Positions 1 through 11,082 of a stretch of DNA of 64,000 nucleotides are shown in pieces. The DNA is from Desarmillaria ectypa (taxonomy: Eukaryota; Basidiomycota; Agaricomycetes; Agaricales; Physalacriaceae). Each line of letters starts with the position of its first letter. The stretch's first letter is position 1. The position numbers were made by a program, and so were the translations under genes. The notes beneath the pieces are model-generated. The model made no database searches. It was not told the DNA's origin and saw only the letters and a list, made by a program, of their open reading frames with translations. The stretch lies in the NCBI GenBank assembly GCA_030407005.1, contig JAUDYN010000004.1, positions 4,063,148 through 4,127,147 of the forward strand, given 5' to 3'.

Positions 1-205
1 AGATGGGCAGAAGAAGGTCTCCCATCCCAACTCCCAACAACAACAGCACCCCAGCAGCAAAGCTGCCACTGGGGTGACAAGTTCCTTGGCCTCAAAGTTG
101 ACTGCTAACACAGGGGTCAGTTGGGATACTGGAACTGGTCAGTGAACAACATATGGAGGAGTGGGTAAGCCCATGGAGATTGATTGATGAAAGGCAGAAG
201 GAAGA

Positions 206-247
206 TGCTTCAGATGTGATGAGAAAGGTCACCTGGCAAAGGACTGT
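206..247 (+). pseudogene. Gag zinc knuckle (CCHC) of the plus-strand Gypsy copy
   Basis: The translated motif is CFRCDEKGHLAKDC, a textbook CX2CX4HX4C nucleocapsid zinc knuckle, followed by basic residues. This is the RNA-binding end of Gag in Ty3/Gypsy elements. The surrounding gag frame is broken by stops, so it is a remnant. Confidence 0.9.
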
Positions 248-1437
248 CCCAGAAGAAAGGAATTTAAGGACATTTGGTCAGTAGGGCCCACTAATGAAGT
301 GGTGCTGCCTATGGCCAAGATTGAGGAGGCAAAAGAATAGGTCGATAAGGGTTTGATTCCCCTTGCTCGACCAAGTTCTCCAAAGGTGAGTCCTCAGTTT
401 CTGCAGGTCAGACTTATGTATTCAATTTAGGACATTTAAACACACATAAATATACAAATTTCTTACAGACTCTGAAACCAAAGAACACTGAAGAATCAAA
501 CAAAAATAGAAATAGGTATATCACACTCTTACAAGATGCTGACACAATTATCTATAGTGAATCCCAAGCCCCTGATGAGGTGCAGGATTTGCCAGGTGGT
601 GCTGGCACTGCCACAAAGTCCAAAGAGCTTAGCTCATCAGATACATGGGTAAAACTGCAGACAGGGGTCAGTAGATGGGATGTCCTCAGATCTCTGAAGC
701 CAAACACCCCTGTGCCCCTATTTAGGGAGCCAAGTCCAAACCAAGCCTCACCAGGGCCATTGGGGGGTCTAAGTGCCCACCAAGGCCACCATGCGAATCC
801 CTGCATTCTGGATCCTAGTCTGGATCCTTCATCAAGATAGGCACATGATCCTCCCAATCATGTGTGCACTCCTGAGCAGGTGCAGGCAGAAGAACAGAAG
901 GAAGCTGCTAGTGCCCAGGTGGTAAAAAGGGGGCATCTAACTCAGGATCAGAATGGCAACTCCCAGCCCACTTTGCCCCTGGCAGCTGACAGTGACATGA
1001 AAGGCAGGGTCACCACTCCACACTCAAACAATGTGCATGATGGTGACACTGACCAGGAGTCTCACAACCAGGCCATTGTTCAAACTCCATCAGAGGCAGT
1101 GCTAGCCAATGAACAGGGGATATCCCATGCTCAGGAACCCACTAGCACCCAGGTGGTAGAAAGGGAGCATTTCAGTAGAACCACTATGATCATCAAAGTA
1201 CCTGATGAAGAGGATGATATGGCTTTCCTACAATGGAAAGTGAAACAGTCCAAAACCAGAACACTGACACCTGAAATCCCACCGATCATGGGGATACTCA
1301 ATCACATGTGGTACAAACCCTTTGGAGTCAATTGGACTCTATGTGCTGTTTGTACTGCCAAGAACTTGGCCACTGCCAAGGCTGTCCTCTCCACTTGGGT
1401 TCACCCCAAATGACTCAAAGAGATCACTGATGAGCTC

Positions 1438-1671
1438 ATGCAGAGCTTAAAAACTGAAGAAAGTCTAGCTCACAAACAACTCTATAAACTTTACAAACTG
1501 ATCTGGTACATCCGTGGTACCAAAAGTTCTGGAAGGGACTTCCTGGTGGATATACAACTTGCCCCTTGTACTGGGAAGAAAACCTTAACAACTTATGCAT
1601 TGTTGGATAGTGGCTGCACAGGCAGCTCTATCAACCAAAGCTACATCCAACAACATCAGTTGGACACCTGA
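1438..1671 (+). pseudogene. Retroviral-type aspartic protease fragment
   Basis: An open stretch of 77 codons contains LLDSGCTGSSINQSY, the active-site DSG box (usually D-S/T-G-A) of retrotransposon proteases, preceded by the usual hydrophobic strand. It lies between gag and reverse transcriptase as expected for Gypsy. A TGA closes the frame just after the motif, and the protein continues beyond it with more stops. Confidence 0.8.
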
Positions 1672-2319
1672 AAGGCTGCTGCTCCTATTCCTGTTTACAA
1701 CACAGATGGGACCTGTAACAAGGCAGATGATGTCACCAAGTTTGTGGAACTCTGAATGACCATTGGAGACCACATCAAATGAATCAACTTAGCAGTCACA
1801 GACTTAGGCTCCAAAATGGTATACTTGGGCCACGACTGCCTTAAACACCATAATCTATTAGTCAACTGGAAAACAGGATCAATGATATTCAGATGATGTC
1901 ATTGCATCAAGAATCATTTTACTCTTTCTGATGCAGATGAGGAAGACAGATGGGATGAAGAACTTGAAGAAGGCAAAAGTATTCTTGCCATCAATATGCA
2001 AGAAGAACTTATTCTTCAGGCAGTACACCATGCCAATGAATTGGCTGCAGCCGCAAATGCAGAAAAACCAAAGAAGACATTTGAGGAGCTCATGCCTCCT
2101 CAATACTAAAGCTTTAGAGATCTATTCTCTAAAGAAAGCTTTGATGAACTTCCAGACAGGAAACCATGGGACCACACCATTGAATTGATCCCAAATGCCA
2201 AATCCACACTAGACTGCAAAGTCTATCTGCTGAACTGAAATGAACAGGAATAACTTGATAAATTCCTTGATAAAAACCTTGATTCAGGATGCATTTATCC
2301 TTCCAAATCCCCATTCACC

Positions 2320-2907
2320 TCTCCATTTTTCTTTGTTAAGAAAAAAGATGGTTCCCTATGACTCATTCAGGACTATCACAAACTGAATGAAATGACAATC
2401 AAAAATTGTTATCCACTTCCCCTAATTTCTGAACTCATCAACAAATTACACAGAGCAAAATACTTCTCCAAGCTAGATGTTTGTTGGGGATACAACAATG
2501 TATGAATTTGAGAAGGAGATGAGGAGAAAGCCACTTTCAGAACTAATTGGAGACTCTTTGAGCCCACCATAATGTTCTTTGGACTCACCAATTCACCAGC
2601 CACCTTCCAGTGGATGATGAATGACATTTTTAAAGATTTAATCGCCAAAGGAAAAGTGATCATCTACCTTGACAACATTCTTATCTTTACCAAGTCTCTC
2701 TCTGAACACTGCATTATAGTTTGTCAAGTTCTCCCACATTTATGGGAGAACAAGTTGTTTCTCAAAGCTGAGAAATGCGAATTCAAAGTACTCGAAACTG
2801 AGTATTTGGGAGTCATCATCAGTGAAGACTTGATCCACATGGACCCAGTCAAAGTCATGGGAATAGTGGAATGGCCCACTCCAATCCTTAGGATTTACAA
2901 ACTTTAA
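2320..2907 (+). pseudogene. Reverse transcriptase fragment, catalytic Asp changed
   Basis: Recognisable RT blocks appear in order: the FVKKKDGS region, a degraded R-L-I-x-DYH-x-LN block containing a TGA, YFSKLDV, then FFGLTNSPATFQ and VIIYLDNILIF. The last block is normally YLDDIL; here the second Asp is Asn (GAC to AAC), which would destroy the metal-binding pair even without the stop codons. It is followed by RNase H sequence with the DSS-x-GAIGAVL motif near 3090. Confidence 0.85.
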
Positions 2908-3059
2908 CCAAAAATTCATATGTGACTATTCCAAGATAGTACAACCTCTTACCCAGTTAACTGGAAAAGTAGACTGGACTTGGGGAATAGAACAAGAACA
3001 AGCATTCTCACAACTCAAGAAGTTGATGACCACAAATGTTATTCTAACTATCCCCTCAG

Positions 3060-3500
3060 ACAAAGGAAAATTCTGGGTTGAAGCAGATTCAAGCGATGGG
3101 GCTATTGGTGCTGTTCTAAGTCAAGAACAGAATGGCAAATAGAGACCCATCATCTTCATGTTGAAAGCATTAATGGTCACTGAGTGAAACAATGAAATCT
3201 ATGACAAAGAGTTATTTGCCATTATGCTCACACTCAAAGAATGGCATCATTATCTCATGGGCACTGAAGAGATAGTCGAGATATGGATGGACCATCAAAA
3301 CCTTCAGTACTTCTGAAAGCCTCAGAAGCTGAACTGTCAACAAGCTCAATGGGTTACTGAGTTGGCTAAATACCACTTTACCCTTCAGCATAAAGCAGGA
3401 ATAGCTAACAAGAAGGTTGACCTGCTTAGTTGACAAGATGATCACAACCAAGGGAAGGAGGACAATCAAGATGTAATCATCCTCTCCCCTGAACATTTCA
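3060..3500 (+). pseudogene. RNase H domain remnant of the Gypsy copy
   Basis: The frame gives EADSSDGAIGAVLSQ near 3080-3125, then KELFAIMLTLKEWHHYL and the segment ending in HKAG, all typical of Gypsy RNase H. At least four in-frame stops interrupt it, three of them TGA at positions where Arg is usual and one TAG where Gln would fit. It supports the assignment of the element but cannot make protein. Confidence 0.8.
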
Positions 3501-3719
3501 GGGCATTAATACTGCCTACTACTGAGGAATGAACCATGCATATAAGAGACACAACAAGACAGAAGTCCCAATGGGATCAAGGGATTGAGAAATCCCTTAA
3601 TCATGAATGAGGAATCACCCAAGAAAATGAAATACTGTGGTATGACAGATGAATCTACATTCCCCAGGATACATCCCTGCAGGCAGCTTTCTCTTCATCT
3701 CCTTCATGTATTCTGACAT

Positions 3720-4052
3720 TGTTGTATCCCCAATGTGTTACAATTTTACCTATTTTTCACAGCTATCTTATCTTTTATCTAGATGCTAAATTATTATATC
3801 TAATCTCAGCACCTACACAGACATGAAACTACAGCATGCAACAGTTGTACCACTATACTACTGTTACTAAATGTTTCAAGCATGGACATACATATACATA
3901 TCTATTATTAGAACCCATACTTTAGTATATAAGTAGTATAGCTCTTGCTGTATATTCTTCAGCTTCAAGCTAAGTTTAATTATATCAAACTTTACTTATC
4001 GAGTCCTCTCATCTAAAGCTAATACTTTAGTCTCAACTCTTAGTTGACAACA
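3720..4052 (+). repeat. Probable 3' LTR of the plus-strand Gypsy copy
   Basis: The 333-bp block begins TGTTGT and ends ACAACA, the short inverted ends expected of an LTR. It follows directly on degraded pol sequence. It contains a TATATAAG box about 120 bp before its end. Diverged relatives of its interior occur in reverse orientation near 5440-5790, 5957-6340 and 8056-8410. The exact ends are inferred from the TG..CA termini; the matching 5' LTR is outside the window. Confidence 0.65.
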
Positions 4053-5436
4053 CCAAAGTGGACTCATTGGGTGACTATATAAATGTGATACAGCCCAGTG
4101 TTTACCATTGTTGTCCAATAGAGTTTGGGTCTAACACAATGAACATCCAACTTGCTGAAGTACTTTGCTCCCTGAAGTTTGTTGATAAGCTCAGAGATAA
4201 GAGAGAGTGGATAGCAGTTCTTGATTGTCATCTCATTCAGTTTGAAATAGTCCTAAACAGAGTATAGACAGCTGTCCTTTTTCTTAATGAAGAAGAAGAG
4301 AGAGGTGAATAGTGACTTCAAGAGGTGGATGTGCCCCAAGCTAAGATTCTCATCTAGGAACTTGTCAAGCTGCTCTTGTTTATTTCAGTTAAGCAGATAG
4401 ACCTTACAGTCTAACATTGACTTGGCATTGGGGATTAGCTCAATTGCATGATCCCAGGGCTTTCACTCAGGAAGTTTATCAAAGTTTTCCTTTGAGAATA
4501 GGTCTCAGAAGCTGTGATATTGTGGAGGGACTATCTCCTTGAAGGCTTTCTTTAGTTCTTCCATGTTGGTGGTGGCAGCGAGGTTATTGGCATAATACAT
4601 CATATGGATGATGAGTTCTTCTTGCATTTTGACAGCTATAATGACTTCAACATCTTCAAGCTCTTCATCCCACTTGTCATCTGGGTCTGATTCATGGAGT
4701 GAGAAAGGATTCTTGATGCATTGGCAGCACTCAAAAATCATGTCCCAATCTTCCAGTTGATGATAGGGTTGTGGCATTTCAGCCAAGTGTGGCCTAGGTA
4801 TAGATCCTTAGAGCCAAAGTCAGTGACTGTGAGCTCCATTCATTCACTGTGGGCCCCACTCATCATTCAGAGTTCAACAAATTTAGTGATATTCCCTGCC
4901 TTGTTGTAGGTTCCATTGGCATTGTATACAGGAATAGGGGCTGCAGCCTTGCAGGTGTCAAGATTATACTTCTCAATGATGGTTTGGTTGATCAAGCTGC
5001 CAGTCCAGCTGCTATTGAGCAGCTCCTTTTTTAAGAAGGTCTGTGTCCCAGTATAAGGTTGTAACTGGATCTCAATGAGAAAATCTCATTCTGTACTCTT
5101 TGTGCCATGTATATAGCAGATCGGTTCATGGAGTTCATAGAGTTGCTCTCTGATGGGCTCTCCTTCTTTCTTCAGCTTAGCCATGAGCTTGTTAGTGATT
5201 TTGGGGGTTCAGTCTTGATGAACCCAGAGAGATAGGGCAGCTCATGTGACTGCCTCTGTCTTCACATCATGGATGGCTCACAGGGTCCAATCCACCTCAA
5301 AGGGCTTATACCAGCTATCTATGGTTACTCCCTCAGGGCAGTCATTCACAGATTTCCTGCAAGCCTCCTGTTTCTCCTCCCAGATTTGGAGGACTATGTC
5401 ATCTTCTTTATTGGGTGTTAGAACTTCATTCTCATG
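4053..5436 (-). mobile_element. Second Gypsy copy, pol fragment, opposite orientation
   Basis: Read on the minus strand, this is a diverged relative of the plus-strand copy. The stretch 4505-4786 encodes an acidic segment with WDEELEDVEVIIAVKMQEEL, matching the WDEELEEGKSILAINMQEEL segment at about 1950-2010. The protease region lies at about 4880-5030 (LLNSSWTGSLINQ, active Asp-Ser-Gly lost). Part of the RT region lies at 4060-4500. Stops are frequent and CpG is rare. The two copies thus meet tail to tail at the LTR ending at 4052. Confidence 0.8.
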
Positions 5437-5790
5437 TGATCTTGGGATCAGGTGTGACTCTAGGGCTGTCTCATGCTTGGACAGTCACCCTTAGTTAGAG
5501 CATGGCATAGATCTTTGGATGAATGAAGAAGAGTATATGATTTTAAGTTTAGTTGGAAGATGCAGAATATACATGATGAATGTACTACTTATATCCTAGA
5601 GGCTAGGAACTAATAATAGTGACATCTGGATGGATGTGGTGTATGAACTGCATGTTTAGGTGGTCAGGTGGTGATACTGGAATGACAGCATGAGTGAATT
5701 GATAAGGTTTATCAATGAACAAATGATATATAGGAAGAAGAGCAATAAGATGTCATGATAAGATAGGGAAGGTGGAAAAATTGTAATATT
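5437..5790 (-). repeat. Gypsy LTR-like sequence, copy 1
   Basis: The block starts with TGATCTTGGGATCAGGTG and shares its whole length, at a diverged level, with 5957-6340. Its right part (GATAAGATAG ... AAAATTGTAATATTGGG) matches the reverse complement of the beginning of the LTR at 3720. This makes it a minus-orientation relative. Ends are approximate. Confidence 0.6.
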
Positions 5791-5956
5791 GGGTGCCTCT
5801 ATTATAAAGACCCTATGCTCCCTTTATACTGCCTGGGTGCTAGCACATTGTTCCTGTCTCTGGTTGGATGGGTTTCTTGTGATAGTCTCTTTTCAGGGAG
5901 TCACTTCATTAGGAGGGATTGTGCTCTGCTGTCTTGTGTTAGGACCCAATCTATAC

Positions 5957-6340
5957 ATGATCTTGGGATCAGGTGCAACTCTTGGGCTGTCTCACATTTG
6001 GACAATCACCTGTATAATAGAGCACAACTTAGATCTTTAGATGTGGTGATAGATAGTATAGTATTTAAGTTTAGTCGAGAGATAGAGAGTATATACAAAA
6101 ACTACTCTACTTATATACTAAAATATACAGCTAAGAATAGATGAAACGATACAATATTTATGCATGAAATGAGTTGACTTACATGACTATAGTCCAATTG
6201 TGGTGAGGCATCTTAGAATAGGTGACAGCATGAGGGAATCAATGGTGGTTATCAATAAATGACCACAATGTCAATGAGAAATAGTGATTATGCATTGGAT
6301 AAGATAAGAAAAATAGAAAAATCATAACATCTTACTCCCT
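5957..6340 (-). repeat. Gypsy LTR-like sequence, copy 2
   Basis: It repeats the 5437-5790 block, beginning with TGATCTTGGGATCAGGTG and the following GGGCTGTCTCA, in the same orientation. It also contains TTTAAGTTTAGT and ACTTATATACTAAAATATAC segments like those in the LTR at 3720-4052 read in reverse. About 165 bp of unassigned sequence separates it from copy 1. Two adjacent LTRs inside a pol-gag interior suggest a nested insertion or a recombined element. Confidence 0.6.
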
Positions 6341-8055
6341 CTGCTCAAGGTATCAGGAGGGATATTGACACAGTGGATAACTTTTCATTTGATATGTTTG
6401 CTCATAATAAGCTATTCACAGTGGATGTTAAAAGCAGGGATTCATGTATTACATGGCATGTATGAAACATTTGTGCCTAAAGAAGAAGAATAAAACCATC
6501 CAGCAGATGACAAGCATGCACCAGTATCTAAGTCCTTGGTCATTATAGGAGAATTGGACCCTTGATGACCTAATCTTTTACTTTCTTGACCTCTGCCATA
6601 CTTTCTTCCTTTGGTTCTTCCTTTGCTACCAGAGATCATATATCCCTCTTTTCCACCTGCTTGGGGCAATTCTTCAACAGATGTCCTTCTTCCTGGCACC
6701 AGAAACACCTTCCTTCACATCATAATCAGTTTATCCCCATGGGTTGATCTGCTCCTCCATTAGTCACCTATTTTCCTGCCAAATCATGACTGGGACCCAG
6801 GTTGGCAGCTGGCTTGACTTTCAACAAACTTGTTGCCCTGCTAGTTTTAGCAGCAGGGTTTGGATTAGTAGACTTGTCATTCTGTCAGTTGTCGTGAGGA
6901 GTGCCAGAGGTTTGGTCAAAGACTCATTTGCACTGTAATTCCTCATACATGGTGAGGATATACATCTTTCATTTGGAGTAGGTATGCAGAGTGTTGATGC
7001 CTATATTGGAGATGAAAGTGGTATAGGAACTGGGGAGCCTCATATGTACTGCCCTTACAAGAGCACCCTGTTCTTATTTATTAGTCCAAAGGCTGGCAAG
7101 TTTGGCTTCCTTCTTAAGCTTCTGGAAATAATGAGTAGCCAGTTGGTTGCCTATTCAAAGCTCATACATCTTTCTTTTGTGAATCTCCTTGATTGCAGGG
7201 TCAGAGAATTGGTTGACAACTAGGCAGCTGAACTCCTTCCAGTTGGGATAGTGGAATTGTGGCACTATGCCATTATAGGAGGTGATCCAGAATTTGTTTT
7301 GTTTGAGGATCCATCAGTCCTTGACAGGTCCCTCAAAGTGTGAGATGGAGAATACTACTATCTGTGATAGTAGGTGGAAATATGGGCAGAACATTTCAAA
7401 GTAGGTGATACAGTCTCCCATGAACCATTTGATGTTGTCATGGTCATCCTTGAAGGGTTTCAGAGGTTGGAGGAGAATTGGCTTGATGCTAAGGTAGAGG
7501 GCATCTTTACTAGCATTCCAGATGGGTTGTGGGTAAGGGTCAGGGGGTCTCCATTTAGGGGGTGAGCATGGAATTGAGTATTAGTTGAGTCTTGTGGGTG
7601 GGTTGGAAAGCAGTTGGAGTTTATTGGGGCCTCCTCACTCAGGTTCTTTTTCTTTGTGGTATTGGGGCCAAAGCATGGTGTGGATATTGTGGCTCTCCTC
7701 TACTGTGGCTAGTTCCTTTCTTGGCTCATCTATTCATTGTTGTTGCTGTTTGGCTTCTTCACAGGCTTGTTGGTGTATCTCCTCAGCATTCAGTGAAGTT
7801 GCCAAGCCACTGCTGAGGTCTTCTCTGGCTCCAGCAAACAATCAGCTTGTTTGTGGGTTTGGGTAATAGCCATACTATTGAATTTAGCTTACCTGGGGCA
7901 TGAGGGCAAATGAGTATTATGGCCCTGATTGTGGTGCTGATTGCAATGGCTTGTTGGGTCAAGAGATCAGGAGTCTGTTGCATAAGGGGTTTTCTCTTTG
8001 CAGCTGGCAGTGAAGAGATGGTAAGAAGCTTCAGGCTAATTGTTAGACCTGAACT
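6341..8055 (-). mobile_element. Gypsy gag remnant, minus strand
   Basis: On the minus strand the zinc knuckle CFWCQEEGHLLKNC lies at 6666-6707, and further gag-like sequence runs to about 8000. It faces the same way as the pol fragment at 4053-5436. The two may be one element split by the LTR pair at 5437-6340. The frames are broken throughout. Plus-strand open stretches here (for example 7585-7866) are low-complexity antisense shadows. Confidence 0.75.
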
Positions 8056-8410
8056 TCACATGATCCTGAGAGCACATTAGATCTCAAGGCTGTCTTGCAC
8101 TCAGACAATTGCCTATAAGACCAATGGCTACTGCTCATCAGATGCAATGAAGAAGGACTAAGTTCTTAGTCAAGTTCTGAGAGTGAAGTATTGGTATACA
8201 TAAACTTTAGCTCAAAGCTGGGAAATATACAGCAATGATAAGCAGCTCTTGTTGCTGAATGTTCAGACCAGGAGAAGTTTGTCTACAGCTCTGTCTAGCA
8301 ATATTAGCACTGATAAAGTTCTCACAGAAACATGGATAAACTGCCAAGTTAATGCTGACATCCACAAGCACTAAACGTCTCACTGCATGACTGGTTCACA
8401 ACTAGCCTAC
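8056..8410 (-). repeat. Third LTR-like copy, probable 5' LTR of the minus-strand element
   Basis: The stretch begins TGATCCTGAGAGCAC and continues with a GGCTGTCTTGCACTCAGACAATTGCC segment that parallels the starts of the LTR-like blocks at 5437 and 5957. Inside, AAACTTTAGCTCAAAGCTGGG and AAATATACAGCA match the reversed LTR at 3720-4052. It lies just upstream, on the minus strand, of the gag remnant, where a 5' LTR should be. The right end is uncertain. Confidence 0.5.
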
Positions 8411-8706
8411 TGGCAATATCTAGCTACCAAGACATCTTCCCAGCATCCCAAATTTCCAAAGTCTTGCCTCTTGTTCCTTATTTGGCGCTTCCTTTTCTTA
8501 GCTGACGAATCAAAGGGATCCTGGTGTATACTGGTGCTGACTAGCACACCTAACCCCTGACTTCACTGCGGACTGCCCTTGTTGATGGTATGCCATAAGT
8601 GTTTCCATCGCAGCCTACTCCCGAACTAACTTTGTCCATTGCTTAGCCTTCAGCATGTATGCTTTCTTCACGACCACTGGAGGACCAAGGATAACAACAA
8701 CCTGTC

Positions 8707-8964
8707 TCATCTGTGTGGACAGCAACCAAGATGTTGTGGGGATCCTAATGGGCACTTATAATGAAGGCACATTTGTGACATAGGACATGTCATCAAAAAA
8801 AGATTTCTACCGTCGCTAGTTTGAGGACATTCGGACATTGAGCTATCGTCCGAGAATTCTCGAATGTCATATGACGGCGACTGCTGTTTGTCGCCTCCCA
8901 TATCAATGTATGAGGATTTGGAACTTCTAGGTTGCCTCTCGTAAGCACCACATTCTCCCGACAA
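8707..8964 (-). CDS. Possible small hypothetical protein (85 aa)
   Basis: An open frame of 85 codons divergent from the DUF6699-like gene. The product is Ser-rich with seven Cys, mostly in the C-terminal half, and has no signal peptide, membrane span or motif I recognise. It sits in normal-CpG sequence just outside the retrotransposon block. There is no splice or promoter support, so it may be a chance frame in the upstream region of the gene at 9087. Confidence 0.18.
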   Translation of the reverse strand: MSGECGAYERQPRSSKSSYIDMGGDKQQSPSYDIREFSDDSSMSECPQTSDGRNLFLMTCPMSQMCLHYKCPLGSPQHLGCCPHR

Positions 8965-9047
8965 ACTATTTATTGAAGATGCTGTTGTAGTGCTTGTATA
9001 ATAGGCTATATCGGAACCGCCCTTTCAACATAGAGAAAGTGGCGGGG

Positions 9048-9055
9048 TATAAAAG
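9048..9055 (+). promoter_or_regulatory. TATA box for the DUF6699-like gene
   Basis: TATAAAAG preceded by a GC-rich stretch lies 39 bp before the ATG at 9087. With the usual spacing of about 30 bp, transcription would start near 9078-9085. This argues against the upstream ATG codons at 8994 and 9072 being used. Confidence 0.6.
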
Positions 9056-9086
9056 AAGTCCACATTTCTCGATGAACACATTCACA

Positions 9087-9892
9087 ATGCCCCGCCACAT
9101 CTCATCTAAAATGCCCACCACAAAGACGGTTCGTTTCGCGGACTCGCCCAACGACACGTACTTGTATGATTCGGACCTGGCGCCTTCACCAGTTGCGACT
9201 AGGTCGTCTCAGAGGCTGTTTGGAAGCCCGTCGGCCAGCCAGGAGCTGCCCAGCATGTATTATCATTCTCGGTCGGTGAATGATACTCCGTCTCCCGAGT
9301 ATTATCAGTCTCCATTGCCATCTTCGTCGAGCTTCTCTTCATTCACAAGTTCCACATCTTCTCCTTCCACCGCCTCCCCTCCCCCACTGCCGCCATCTTC
9401 GTTTCACCCACCGCCAACGCCTAATGGTCTCCAGAGCACCATCAGTCTCCCGTCAGTGGAAGAAGACTTTGGGCCAGCTACCGTTGAACTGCATGAATAC
9501 CTCCGCCCGCCTCACCTCGGCATCGGCTTGTCAAAGGACATTTCGCCATACATCCCTGAGCTCTCTGACGCACCTGCTACCTCTCCTCACCTCCCCGGAG
9601 GCATGATCCTCGTTTCCAAGTACTTACCCTGGCGGATTCATATATCGCCTAGTTCGGTCAGGGATGTGGTCGTGGCGCTGTATACCGCGCTGAGGACGAG
9701 AGTTACTCAGGAGGAGCTGAGGGCCGTGGGAGGGACGGCTGTAACGAGGGCATTTGCGAGCGGGTAGAGGGGATGGGGGACGAAGAGAGAAGGAAGGGTG
9801 TTAGGAGAGTCGACTTCTTGTTAGGTTATACCAGGTTCATCGGGCTCGAGGCTACAGATGAGCCAGGGGTGTGGAATATTTTTTTGGCGTCT
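9087..9892 (+). CDS. DUF6699-like protein, reading frame broken near the C-terminus
   Basis: Basidiomycete-type hypothetical protein. The start at 9087 (MPRHISS) fits the TATA box at 9048. The N-terminal part has the VRFADSPND motif common at the start of such proteins. A Ser/Pro-rich linker follows. The DUF6699 core then begins with LHEYLRPPHLGIGLSKDIS and continues with PWRIHISPSSVRDVVVALY. The first frame stops at 9765-9767. The remainder of the domain (ERVEGMGDEERRKGVRRVDF, then a segment ending GVWNIFLAS) is read in the next frame from about 9758 to 9892. No GT..AG intron of reasonable length reconciles the two, so I read this as a one-base indel, either a real disabling mutation or a sequence error. 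The function of the family is unknown. Confidence 0.6.
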
Positions 9893-11082
9893 AAGTCGTG
9901 GCGCTTTTCTGGGTTTCTTTCGGGCTTTCTTTGTAGTTATTTTACAAGTTTTTCGATGAAGGCATTGTTTGTTGTTTTTGTATGTAATCATTATTATTTA
10001 TATTGTAATATTCACATCCTGCAAGGGCATATACAGAGCTATGCGCGAACCAATGGAAAGCCTAATGATGCTATCATTCATGCGCGTCAGGGCGCGCTTG
10101 TGTGGATGAATTAAGTGAACCGATGAAGTTAAACCCTCTTCTCGTTCCAATAACGCCACCACTATGCGTTCTTCAACGCTCGCATCAAATACAGAACGCT
10201 ACCGCCGTTATCCACCAGTCTCTAAGCCATACAGACAGAGATATCGAAAGAACTTAAGATCTGTCGGCATCACCGAAATCATCAGCACTTCTTCCGACAG
10301 GCAAACGGCGAAACATGACTGTGGCTTACCCATTTCAAGTCTGATGATCATGTTCACCTAACAGTGGGTCGCCGCACATGACTACTACCTTGACATACGA
10401 ACAACGCCAGAAAGATCTTGAGGGCCACATACAAACACAGATCACTAGCTCAAGAACCCTTACGCAAGGAGGAAGACCATCAACACTTCTTCCGATACAA
10501 CCATACCATCAAACATTTAAGACATAGTAAGCATTCGATTACAAGCAGTATGTACCTCAACACTCGCTCGGATTCAGCCCCAACATTAGCCTCATCATCT
10601 CAACTCTTCATCGATCATCATTCGTGCACTCAGGAAACCGAAGAAACTCCTCATCTTCACCATACGTCTCATAAAATGTCCCATCCCCTAACATCGACTG
10701 CTCCTTTGCAACAGCCATGACAGCGTCCAAGGCATACTCCACCTTCCCACCCTTGTAAAAGTAGAACGAGGTGCTCGATTCAAATACGGCGTCATGGTGA
10801 ATATCTTTCAGCTTCGGAATTTAAGCAAAGTTCTTCAGGATTTATAGATGCCCTTGTATATGACAGTGAGTCCAGCATAGAAGGACTTGAACGTGTTTCT
10901 TTGAAGCGCCGATGGTAGTTCACCGTCCTACATCCAATCATTTTCTTGAAGGAAATAAGCGATTGGCCGCGTGTATAGCTGCTTAGATCCACTGGTGGGG
11001 CGCCCATATACAAGCCGGCCTGAACTACAGGTAGATATCCATTATTTAATCAATGATCATCAAAAATATCATCCGCAAGGAG

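Larger units (their letters stand above)
1..3719 (+). mobile_element. Degenerate Ty3/Gypsy retrotransposon, internal region
   Basis: This is the interior of an LTR retrotransposon read left to right. It shows a gag CCHC zinc knuckle (206-247), an aspartic protease DSG motif (about 1585-1671), reverse transcriptase (about 2320-2907) and RNase H (about 3060-3500). The order protease-RT-RNase H is the Gypsy order. The copy is dead. Many in-frame stops interrupt it, most of them TGA where the family has Arg (CGA), for example at 2359-2361, 2503-2505 and 2509-2511. Integrase is essentially missing: after RNase H only about 200 bp of degraded frame remain before the LTR at 3720. The left end lies outside the window, so the 5' LTR is not seen. 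The stretch is strongly CpG-poor. Confidence 0.9.
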
